Shown here: positions 40,601 to 52,600 of the stretch, piece by piece
Numbering within the stretch: position 1 is the first letter of the stretch
Layout of the letters: each line of letters begins with the position of its first letter
Assembly: GCA_007922305.1 (NCBI GenBank)
Contig: ML677364.1
Coordinates: 16,700,260 to 16,764,259, forward strand
Length of the DNA: 64,000 bases
Source: Dermatemys mawii
Lineage: Eukaryota; Chordata; Testudines; Dermatemydidae
Direction: 5' to 3'
Program-made: the position numbers and the translations under genes
Notes under the pieces: model-generated
Seen by the model: the letters and a program-made list of their open reading frames with translations, nothing else
Database searches by the model: none
What the model was told of the DNA's origin: nothing

Positions 40601-43600
40601 AGAAACTGCATTATAATAGCTATTAATTTCAAACAGAAGTTTCATTCAGAATTGAAGATGAGGGTTAATTATCTTATTGACTGAAAAATATGGGATAAGA
40701 GGTTAGAGGGCCTAGTAACTACTTTCCTTTTTTTCCACCTCATGGAAATTTCATCTCCTCAGAATTTCCCAATTGTGGCATTTGGGCTCTTCTGCCGTAG
40801 AAATATCTGTAAACTTTGATCATGCTTTTGACTGTTCTTCAATGCATCTGTTGAAATTATATTTCTTAAATGAGAGAGAGAGGAGTTAAATGCTGGATTT
40901 TATTTGTTTAGGCTTGCTCATAAGACTCCAAAATGGATTGTTCCAATACGTTTTGGGTTCAAAAGGTAGATGAGTAATACATACCTACAGAAATATTTTT
41001 CATCCTTTTTTTAAAAAATCCATATAGTATTTTAATAGTTTGATCTACAAACAGGTCTAAAACTAAACTAATTTAAATGCATTATCTGAAGTAAAATGGA
41101 TTGCAAACCACCCTTACTGATTTGTTACATCACCTGTCTTAAAAGGAAAAGAAAACTTCTGCAGAATCAGAATGCCAGAGCTACTTTAACAGGGTAAAGG
41201 TTTCTGGAACTTTTAAATCTTTAATTACGGTTTTTGACTTGGCTATCTTTTCTTCTTAGAAGTGGCAACCAGGATAGATAAAAATTGATTTTTTTTAAAA
41301 AAAAAATCAGTTTATTTAAATCAGGTTTTTCCCCTCAAAGCATTTTATCAAAAATCCATCTAAAGATCGTTTTAATTGAGATCTCATCATGGAATAGGGA
41401 TTATAAATTCTATAGTATGAGACAATATATTCATGTAATGTTTAAGAAAATTTTGTAAATGAGTTCCAAAAGTTAATGGATTAGGGACCCAATCTTATGG
41501 GGTTCCTGGGACTTTTATATAGATTATTTAGGTTAATCTTTCTATCTACCCAATGGGACTCAGTGCTCAGTCTAGAAAGTACCATCAGAGATGCTTAGTT
41601 TTGCAGTTCTTAAACATGGATTTGTCTCCAGAGATAATGTGCTTAACAGCATAAATGTTTTTTAAATAAATATATAGAGGTGAGAGATAACAGACCTCAA
41701 GCCTATTGTTCCTCTGCAAATGTGTGTATACAATGTCAATCCCTTCCCTCTCTTTCTGAAAGTGCAAAATTTCAAAAAGTTCACTAAATAAAAGAATGTT
41801 GGGGCAGAGTAGATATGGACAAGGAGAAGGTCTGGAGATAAATGTGAGAAGAGAGGGACAGGCAGTAGAAACCAAAGTGAAACTGTTTGAGCAGCATATT
41901 CCAGAAGTCTTGAGTCTTTGAGTTTAGCCTTCATTGATTTTGAGATCCACCGTACCATTCTCTCACTAGAAGGGAAAACCCATAATGGCAGCTGGCCATA
42001 AAAACGACCCAGTTTGGGAATATTTTAATGAAGTTCCTCTACCTGGGGTAAGACAGTCATGCATGCAAAATGCAAACAGTGCAACAAAGAAATGCAAGGC
42101 CTGGTTGCCCAAATGAAACAACATTATGAGAAGTGTTCCTTCTCAGGAGGAAGCTTTGTTGAAGATGATGAAAGAATACATCTGACCATGCAGGATCTCC
42201 AGGTTGGTAACAACCAACAAGAATGCACTTTTATGTAGAAATCCATGATTAAATTGAGTCTTCCTGACTAGTGATTTAAATCCGTTTGATTTAAATCAAA
42301 TCTACCCTGGTGACAACTTAAACGTTTGCCCATACTTTACAGTGTGTGGTAAGGAGTTCTGGATCCTATGTTAATCTGATCCTGCTGCATGTTTTCCATC
42401 ACCTGAAGTTCTAATACTGAGTAGAATCTTGTTCTTGAGATCTGCATTCTATGAAATGTACCAGGGCTGTTGATTTAACACTAGAAAATACCCTTTCCTT
42501 AAATCCCTATTCATAAACAATAACAAAGCTGCACAGGTCTAAGCTGATACTATAAAACACAAGCACTGTCATATGAGGACAAATTCATTTAATTATTCTA
42601 AGTACCATGTCATGTCAAAACAGTGCAAATACTGAATTGTTTAGTCAGTGTGTCATCTTGATCAGCATGTTGTCTAAATATATTTTAAGTGGGTAAGTGT
42701 TCTTGATTTTCTCCCCTCCACCTCCACCCTTAATTAACACCATGTTCAGGTATTTAACTCATTTTCTCTGGACCATCACTCTGTAAATAGTCAATTAGCC
42801 CAGTGAGGTTATGCATTTATTTCTTTAGTGTGGTAGTTCTCACACACAGTTGCCATCCTGAAAAGAGTACAGTCTTTTAAAAATAGAGAAGAGGCCTTTC
42901 CCCTTTTCCTGGTTTCAACAATACGTTACTTTAGGCCAGGAAGGAGAGGAGATGGGTTCTCATTTCTAAAGTCTTGCGGTAATGGTGGATAGGATGTGCA
43001 TCTCTGACCAGCTGCAAATATGCCACATCCCAGTAACCCAGGAGGCAGGCAGGGGAAGGAGCAGGCATCGAAAGAAGTGTACCATAGGCAAGGAAGTCCA
43101 AGCTGTGTAATATCCAGAGATCTCTACTTGTGAGTACTTGGGATAAGCAACCCCTTAAAAAAAATCCATCTTTGGGAAACAGGGAAAGCAATAGCTGGTT
43201 TCCCCATTTTTAGAAACTGGCCCATCTGGCTTCTAAATCTCCTTGCTTCCTCATTTTTGCTTGAAAGCAAACTTGCTGCTGGAAGAGACTTTTTTGTCTA
43301 CCGGTAGGAGGGGAGAAAAACTAAGCAGTCGAGAGGGTCAGAAGATTATTTCTGGGGTGGGTGGGGATGTACATGTTTCCTTTCAGTCTGATAATGTGAT
43401 AGGAAATATCTCTTGTTATTGAAGGGCTGTAGGAATAATGTATCTGATGTTGACATACTCTCCAATGTTGTCAAAAAGTACAGAATGTTCTTGAAATTAG
43501 CAAAGGAAATAAAGAAATGCCTTTGTGCCACTCCATGCAAAAATAAATAAATTAACCTTCTCACCACTTTTACAAAGTAAGAGTAAAGAAACACTTTATA

Positions 43601-46600
43601 GTCTGAATTTACTCAAAGCCTTTATGCTCTTTGTATGCCAGGGTGAAAATTGACCATGTGTATTAGAGGGGCAATCTTACATTCTCTCTTCAAGGTAAAT
43701 CTTACAGAAGCTTATTTGCAATATTACAAAATTGTAAATCATTAGCAGATCACAATTTAGAGGAAGCTTATTGGCTTTCTGAATTGTGAATTGCAACTCA
43801 GGCTATTAATATAAAACTAAATGAAATGGAGACTTGACAGTACAATCAGACTATTGATTCTGGCTTTATGTATGTTCATTGCAAAGGCTAATATGTCAAA
43901 CTGACTTCAGACTGGGACACTTCGACACATGCAAATCATTCATTGAAATGTAACTCTTTTTTAAAAAATCTCCTTTTAGCCCCAAATATTTCATAGTTTT
44001 ATGTCGTTTTGCAAGCTGTGTGCTGGAGTTTCTCACTTGGCTGAACAAGTCTCTTGGTAGTTTAATTTATAAACAGATTTTTTAGCACAAGCAAGAAAAT
44101 GAAGTCTAACCTCCAACTGAAAGTTCCAGTAGCAAATGTCATACCAGGTTCTCAATCTAAATAAATTTTTGCTTGGCAATTAGCAGGATTCTTAGCAGTA
44201 TTTTTTTTAGGTGTGAATAAATGTCCCACGTTATTTTAAATTGGGAATTTTTTTCATCTATGTGGAATTAGAGTAATAGAAATATAAGACTGGAAGGGAC
44301 CTCTAGTCAGTCCGTCCTCCCTGTGCTGAGGTAAGACCAAGTGTACCTAGACCATCCCTAATAAGTGTTTGTCTAACCTGTTCTTAAAATCCCCCAAGGA
44401 TGGCAACCTAGTCCAGTACCTAGCTATCCTGGTAGTTAAAGTTTTTCCTAATATCTAGGAAATTTATTTATTTAGTAGTTCCTCAGTTCCTTCTTACTTT
44501 CATCTGAAAGTTGGAACTAAGGGTCCAAACCTGTAGTTATTGCCCTTTTCTTTAGAAAAGCAAAAACCATTCCTGTACCTATTGCTTTTGATTGGCTGTA
44601 ACTAGTGCACCATAGATTTGATTTTTCTATACTCAATTTTTGATATGAGCTTGATGACCTTGTGTTCAGTGTTGTAGGTGTAGCTGATCCCAGCAAGAAG
44701 TCTGGATAATTCTGTTCCAAATTATTGATCCCGGATCAACAGCCTTAGTACCTGAATGGAAATAGTTCCCCAGGGTAGTGTGAAGCCTTCGTTGGGTTTA
44801 CTTCCTGCACCCATAGGGACTGGAAGTAAATGCTTGAACTCTTTTTCTGCTTAAGATGATTGAAGAGACATCTGAGTTGGTGCCATCCTAGAGACTTGAG
44901 ACCACTTCCAAAAACAGCTCACAAGTCTTCAATCAGAGATTCAGTTGCATAAAAGGTGAGGGTGGCCTTAGTGCATATTGCTTCCTTGATGCTGAAGGGG
45001 CAAAGGAGGAGGCTTTGTTTTCTGTAACATCCCTCAGGGTACTTCTAGAAGATGTGGAAGCCTGGGTCTGTGCCTCTACTTAATGATAAATGAGGCTTTG
45101 GAATAGTTGTGGCAGGATTTTGCAAGGGAAATACGAGTCTGTAATGCTTTATACAGCTGCTTCACCTCCTGGGGTGATCTGGTTCAGTGCCAGGGGAATG
45201 CTTTGTACTTGCTGCTGAAGAGACAGTGGGGAGTTAGTGTCCTAGCATTCTGTTTCTTCTTCGGTATGCCCTAAAACCATCCCTGACCTTGTTTTCCAAA
45301 GATAATAGGTGTTGAAAATTGCTTTGACATGGATGGTTTGGGGCTGAGCTCTTGTTGTAGCTATCATCCTCAGTCCCGAAGAGGCTATTGTATATCGTTG
45401 TCTAAGAAAAAACATTCTGAAGGTATTTCTCTGCTTCAAAGACCTAGAGATTGAGCCCAATAATACTGACCACTTTGGGGAGGGAGTTGTATTTGTTGGT
45501 CACCCTTCAAATGAAGATTTCTAATTACTGAAAGGTGAGACACATTCACCTTCCTATTCCAAAACCAACTTCTCTCCCTCTTTAATCAGCTCTTTCAGAA
45601 GGAAAGGAGATCAACTAGTTTTGCTTGATGGGCAAAGAGTAACCATAAATACAGTGGAGCCCCGGTATAATGCTCCCCGCAATAACGCAAGTTCAGTTAT
45701 AGCGTGATTATACCGTGACTCCCAAGTCCTTGTTCTCTATCCCTGGCAGGCGCGTGGGCCACGACTTCTCTCCCCTACTGGGCAGCACGGAGAAAAGCTG
45801 CAGCCTCCCCTGCCCGGGACAGAGAACTCAGGACTGCAGTTCGGGGCTGTGGCTTCTCTCCCCTCTGCCCAGCAAGGGAGAGAAGCTGCGGCCCCCACCT
45901 GCCTTGGACAAAGAACTCTGGGGCTGCAGACTGCAGCCCGGGAGTTCGCTATGGTAGCTGAAGCTCTGCGCCTGCCGGGACAGGGGACTCCAGGGCTGCA
46001 GCCCCCTGTCCCAGCAGGCGGGGAGCAGTGGCTTCCCTAGAAGCTGTTGCCCCTGCCCGTGCCCCTGCCAGGACTGGGGGACTCCAGGGCTGCCGAAGTC
46101 CCCTGTCGTGGCAGGCGCGGGGCAGCATCTTCCAGCACTGGCTTCTCTGGAAGCCGCTGCTCCCGCGCCTGCCGGGGGCAGGGGACACCGACGCCTGCAG
46201 CCCCCAGAGGTCTCTCTCCCAGCAGGTGAGGGCCGTAGCTGCTCTCCCAGCAAAGGGAGAGAAGCTGCGGCCCGCACCTGCCGGGACAGGGGACTCCAGG
46301 GGTTGCAGGCGCGTGGGCAGCGGCTTCCACAGAGAACTCAGCGGCTGCAGTCTGCAGCCCCGGAGTTCTCGGTCCCCAGCCGGCGCAGGGCCGCAGCTTC
46401 TCTCCCCTGCTGGGCAGCGGGGAGAGAATCTGCAGCCCCCGCCTGCCGGGAATGGAACCCCACTATAATGCGACCCGGCATTTAGTGCAATGGGATTTTT
46501 TTGGATCCCATCGGTTGCATTATAGCGGGGCTCCACTGTACTCTTCAAGCAGTGCATAGTGCCTTTAGGACCTCAGCATGCTCTTGGACTAGAGCTGTCT

Positions 46601-49600
46601 CCCTGAAAAGGGACTATAGGACCTTAAAGATAGCCAAGTTAATTTGGTGCATTTGCATTTTTTGGGCCACAATCTAATTAGTAACAAGGCAGATGATTGT
46701 TGCTGCCTGGTTGGGGAAATATCAGACCAGTGATTCTGGAAGCTATTCCAAAGGGTTTTCTTTCTTTATTCAGTTCCACTTCATGTTATTGCTATATATT
46801 CATTCTTCAATCCATTTCAGGTATCACTCACAAGAGTATTTAGGCTTAAATTATTTTCCTCTTCCAACTTTAAGCAATAGAGAAGGCCCCTATGGTAGTG
46901 CAAAGGAAGGTTTTTTCTTTTTTTAAAATAAAGAAAAGGCCTGCATCCCATATAGGCTCTCAGAAAATTGACCAAGTGCATAAAAAAAATCAAATGTACA
47001 TAATACTATATTAGCTTCTGTAATCTGTTTATTAAAGGGTTCCTAACTTGAAATCATATTTAAACATAATCTTTTCCCTCACTATTTCACCAGGTGTTAG
47101 ACTAACCCAAACTGAAAACATTCTCCAGTGTTTTGTAGGTCTTCATATCCCAATTCCTTTGCAGATTGAATTTGTTTAGGTATCTTGTTGCTTCCTGTTC
47201 AAATCACGCTGTGATATTAATATTCACAATAGGGACCAGTTATGTGTAAACTATCACCATCAAAATTGAAGCACTTATTTAGTGTGCTATTTGTCTTTTA
47301 AATAGCACACTAATGATAATTTTAACTTGTATAACAAAAGCAGATGTTTTTACTGTTACCAAAATATCCTCAAATCTAGAACATCAAGTTTATCCACAGC
47401 AGTATTTAACTTGCAGAAATTAAATGCTGGTATGGTTGAGTGGTTTTGGGAAGAGGAAGCTTCTGTTGTGATGAAGTGGATATGCCTGCTGTGTTAAATT
47501 TGTCCATCCGGAAAGAACAACTCTGGGAAAGGATTTATCGCTAGTTCTACAAAGCTAACTTTTTAAATTCCAGATACTTTTAAAATCCAAAAACTTCTAC
47601 ATGTAAACCAAAAGATTACCATTTATCTCAGTGTATCACAACAGATGTGCAGTATACTTAATATAATTGAAGGAACAATTTTTGAAGAATATCTCTTGTT
47701 CCAAATCTCTGCAGAACTTTCAATTTGATTATTTTCTTGGTTTTACTGGGTCATCTTCCCATTCTCTAAATCTTTTTTTACATATTCCTTTTTCTTTCTT
47801 TGATAAGAAACCAGTCTTGTGACTTAGGGTACGTCTACACTACCCACTGGATCGGCAGGCAGTGATCAATCCCTGAATGTGCTCCCCATCGACCCCTGTA
47901 CTCTACCTCTGCGAGAGGTGGAAGTGGAGTCGACAGGGGAGTGGCTGTGGTCAACTCACCGCTGTGTGGAACGCTGACTTGAGCTATGCTATTCGTGTAG
48001 CTGAAGTTGCATATCTTTGGTCAACCCCCGCCCCTCCCAGTGTAGACCCGGCCTCTTTGCACTTTCTTAACGTTGGATTTAAAACACCTAGTTTTGTGTC
48101 TATACTAAATTTACACTAAAAGACTCCTTATGCTAATGTTCTGAAACTTTTAACTAGAGGAGTTCACAATAATTTATAACTTCCTGGCATTCACCTGAAG
48201 AAAGAATGGACAGTAGTTCATCTGAAGAACTTTACTATCTGCCATTCTTGTCAGCAGTTGAAAGCTGTTGCCTAGGGAAACAACAAAGATTAGGGGAGGA
48301 ACAGAATGAAGTAGCTGCATCACAACTCACTCTAACTTTTTTCCTGCTTCCTTTTTTCTGGTCTTTCTGTAAAAATGATCAGTCAACACATAGCACTGAG
48401 AGCACATCACTGTGTGAATCCCATAGAGAGGGAAGGGCTAGATTTACTCCCCAGGTTGGCAAAATAGATTAAAACATTCTATCTATATAATAATATTCCA
48501 AGGGTGTCGCTCTGAAGTAGAGAATGTGAGAGTCAGTTAAAAGTGATAGAAGCAGTTTCCAACATGGTTGAGATGTCCTTTCATTTAGAATATCACCAGG
48601 TTGAATAATCACTGGGATTCACTATCTGTAACTGTAACTGTCCAGTTGTCAAGTTCTCAACCATTTTGCCTTTACGAATTACATTTGTGCAACAGCACAG
48701 GCATTGTGACTAGTTATGTCATAGAGCAGGGGTAGGCAACCTATGGCACGCATGCCAAAGACGGCACGTGAGCTGATTTTCAGTGGCACTCACACTGCCT
48801 GGGTCCTGGCCACTGGTCCAGAGGGCTCTGTATTTTAATTTTAAATGAAGCTTCTTAAACATTTTAAAAACTTATTTACTTTACATACACCACTAGTTTA
48901 GTTGTATATTACAGACATAGAAAGAGACCTTCTAAAAACGTTAAAATGTATTACTGGCACATGAAACCTTAAATTAAAATAAATTAAGACTTGGTACACC
49001 ACTTCTGAAAGATTGCCGACCCCTGTCATAGAGGCTCAACCCAAGCACTGATGTGATGGTGGTTACCTTAAAATTTAGGGGGAAATTAAAGAAATTGTTT
49101 GTTGCACTCTTGGTCGTGCTAACAATAACACCACTTGGGAGATGGAAAAAAGTTTGTCTTTAATAAAATAAAATAAAAAAAAGCCACTCTGAAGTGTTTG
49201 GGACTAGGAAGGTTTTTAGCTGATCTGGGATATTTTTGTTAATTTTTATTTAATTCTGTTGATGTGGGGTTTGTTTTTTTTACATTTTTGTATGGCATAA
49301 AGAGAGCCTTTATGATGTAACTGAAAAGGGGAAATCCAGTAAACAAAAAAACCTTTTTCATAAAAGTACTACAAACTCAAGTAAACCTTTTCTTTTCTTT
49401 TTTATTCTGACATATTTAAAAGCTAGCATTGATTTTTTTTTTAGTTAAGTTGCAAGGTCAAGGCAAGTGTAAAGTTGGAATTGTTTGGCTTATTTGCAGA
49501 AAAATTATAGGGATTAACTCAACCTCTTTACACGTTCTATCTCAGTGAAAGTCCTTTTGGAGACCAAAATCTTTTATCCATACGGCATTCTCAACATGGA

Positions 49601-52600
49601 TAACAGCAGTACAGACATCTATGCTGTTTTGCCATTGCCTCAGCCCAACTGTGGAAGGGACCATCTTGAGGGGTGTGCTGTTAATAATGCATGTTTGCCA
49701 TTCATTCCTTAATGTTGCTGCTGAATCATCAGATGGTACCATTTGTGACTGGAGAAAATTGAGATGGACTTTGGGTTCATTGGGATTGTTGATTTCATCA
49801 TAGGCCACCATGGGCAATAACTTTTTGTCACTGCTAAATTGGGCTGGTTTTGAATCTGTGATGTAGAGATGAAAACCTTTTGTATTCAGTTGCCAAATTA
49901 TTGAGCTGTCCAATACACATTCTTGTATTTGCTCAGTTTTTTTCTCTATTGCCTTATATCCTGTTGACTTGTTTTTCAGCTACTGACCTTTCTTCATGGG
50001 ACTAATTGAATAAAGGGTAAACTCTCCTTTACCATAGCTAACAGCTATACTGTAGCCACTTACCTGAATAAATTTACCTATAATAGACATCAGTCATTTT
50101 TATTTAGTTGTTAATTACACAGCTTTAGCATACGTAGACCCCTATATCTTTGCAGTTGTGTGTGCAGAAGCATTAGTACACAAATGCTGAACATATTTCC
50201 TTAAATAATAATTTAAGGAAAGTGGTCTTGTTTTCAGGCTTCAACTGAAACACTTTTTCCCACAGTTATGACTGTTTGAATTACAGAAGAGAAGCATCCT
50301 AAAGGTTGCATGCTTACCTGACCTTCTTGAGTCTACAAAACTGAGGTGAAAGTTTTGTGAAAGCAAGATCTCACATAATTTTAGCACTTAAGCGACAAGT
50401 TGAAATGCTGAACCGCCGTGCTTGTGATATTTTGGGCTGTTCTGGTCTCAGGCTAGAATTGGAAGTGAAAATAACAATTATGAATACTTCCAAACTTCAG
50501 AAAAGGGTTTGGCTAGAGTTCTGGTTCTAAAGCTGGATGAAGTCTTGAGGTGGGATAGAGGGAAAACTGTATTCTTACCTTAGCCAAATAGGTTTCCTTA
50601 TGTCAAACTTGATTTTGAAAAGACTGAAATGTTCCAGATGCCAATTTTTCAGGATTTTCACTCTTCATTCTTAGAGTTTATTCCATCATAGGTAATGATT
50701 TTCTATTGGAATGTGTTACAGTAGTTAATACAGAACAGGAAAAAGGCTTTTCTGTTTCATTCTGAGGAGGATTGTATGACATACAGTTTGATACACCTCA
50801 CTATATCAAATGTATTTATCCATTTAGGTTCAGACAAAGAAAGAAGAACCTTTGCCGCCATCACTGAGCCAAACCATTCCAACATTTTATTTTCCCCGAG
50901 GATGTCCAAAAGAAAAAGTGAATATAGATGCAGTGATTGCCAAAATAGAGAGAACTTTCTCTCAGTTTCCAAATGAGAGAGCAAGATTAGAAGACATGGG
51001 CAAAGTTGCAAAGGTGAGGATTTACTGGGTGTCTAATTCCAGTATACTAACCTACAAAAAGGAAACAAATGATGATTTTCCTAAATTATCTGTTGTGTGA
51101 TATGAAGAAAGTTCCAAAAAGTTAACTTAAATTGGTCTGGTATTGTCTTTACTTAGTATGGGGCCTGATCCATAGCCCACTAAAGTCAATGGGAGTCTTT
51201 ACATTAACCTTAGTGGGTTTTGGAGAGAGCCCATAAATGTCAACATCAGAAACTCAAGCAGACAAATTCTCTGAGTTACATCTTGCGCAGTCCCATATAT
51301 GCCAGTAGGATAGCGTTGTCTCAGTGCAAAATTTGGCTGTGTGCCTTCACAGTAATTAGTTATACTATTGTAGATGTTTTAAGTGCATTGCTGTTGGTTT
51401 GTTTACTTGGTGCAACATTAGAATTTTGAATTATCACTTTGAGTATGTCTATGTAGAACTCTACAATTAAAACCAGTTACTCATCTAAAAACAAAAGTTA
51501 GGTAACTTTCTTACCTTAGACACGAAAAGAAAGTCATGGACTTATATTATTAAATCTTTGAATCTAGAATGGCTTTGTTTCTTTGAAGTGTTTTTTCTTA
51601 GCCCTTCAGTAGTCACTAGATTTATTGCAATGTCAGAATATGGGGTTTATCAATCTAAAAAGACTGACTTGTTTTGCTTCTGTATAACATACATAGCAAA
51701 CTGGGTTGGAGGAATTTAATATTTTCTCTTTATAATATTGCAGCAGGAATATAAATAATAAATATTTTGTTTTCAAGGCAGTTGTAGTTGATCACTCTAT
51801 ATCTTTCCATAGTAGTCTAGGGCTACACTGGAACACACATACACTAACTGTAATTACTTGCAGTAAACGTATGCTTGTCTTCATGTGTGAATATCCCATT
51901 TCTTTAGAAGCACAAGTGGAAAAATGGTTCCCAACTGTGGGGGGAAAAAAAGAATAAATAGAAATGACTCTGACTTTCATGGTAAATAAAAAATTACCTT
52001 GGTGTTAAGTAGAGTAGAGACTAAAGCTGTTGGTCAAATTAAAGGTTACCAGTCAGTAAACCAGATCTTCTGGGAATTGCCTTAAATAATTATGTTCACT
52101 GTAGTTCCATAAGAGTGTGTGCAACAAAGCAAGTGTCTGTCCTGCTCTCCTTAATGCTGCCTTTCAACTACACTGGGAAAGTTTCACTTTAAGGTAGTGC
52201 CTTTGAGAGAGAGTAACACTCAGGTAATCAATAAACTAACTGTTTGCATTGTTCTACACTTAATTTCAGGCCTGTGAATGCCCACTTTACTGGAAAGGTC
52301 CCTTGTTTTATTGCGCTGGAGGAGAACGAACAGGATGTGTCTCAGTTCATAAATTTGTTGCAATGTGGCGAAAGTAAGTAGGTAGCTCTTTGAGGTACTC
52401 TTTCTTAGCTTAAATGTAAAATTTTAAGCTATGAATGTGATCCAGCCTGCAAACAAACAAAACCCCTTTTTATAGTCCAACACAAAGTGGACTTGATAAA
52501 AAAATAAAAAATTGTGTACAGTTTAAAATCTTGATATTTGGTGTGTAAAGAGATATAATGTGATGTGGTTAGTGACCAGTTCCTAGTGACCCCAACTGTG

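Larger units (their letters stand above)
28127..50827 (+). other. PPP2R3B: PPP2R3B intron 2, part downstream of the alternative exon
   Basis: This 22.7-kb AT-rich intron holds a series of DNA transposons and a CR1 fragment, listed separately. I recognise nothing in 28200-30250, 30690-32910, 33235-37190, 37430-41260, 42320-44270, 44480-45645, 46545-47820 or 49035-49540, apart from the hairpin at 47279. The open frames in these stretches are under 110 codons with no known protein. Confidence 0.7.

Noticed and set aside
45828..46557. Minus and plus frames of up to 202 codons
   Set aside because: They come from a GC-rich tandem array inside a terminal-inverted-repeat element; open on both strands, with repeat-derived peptides.
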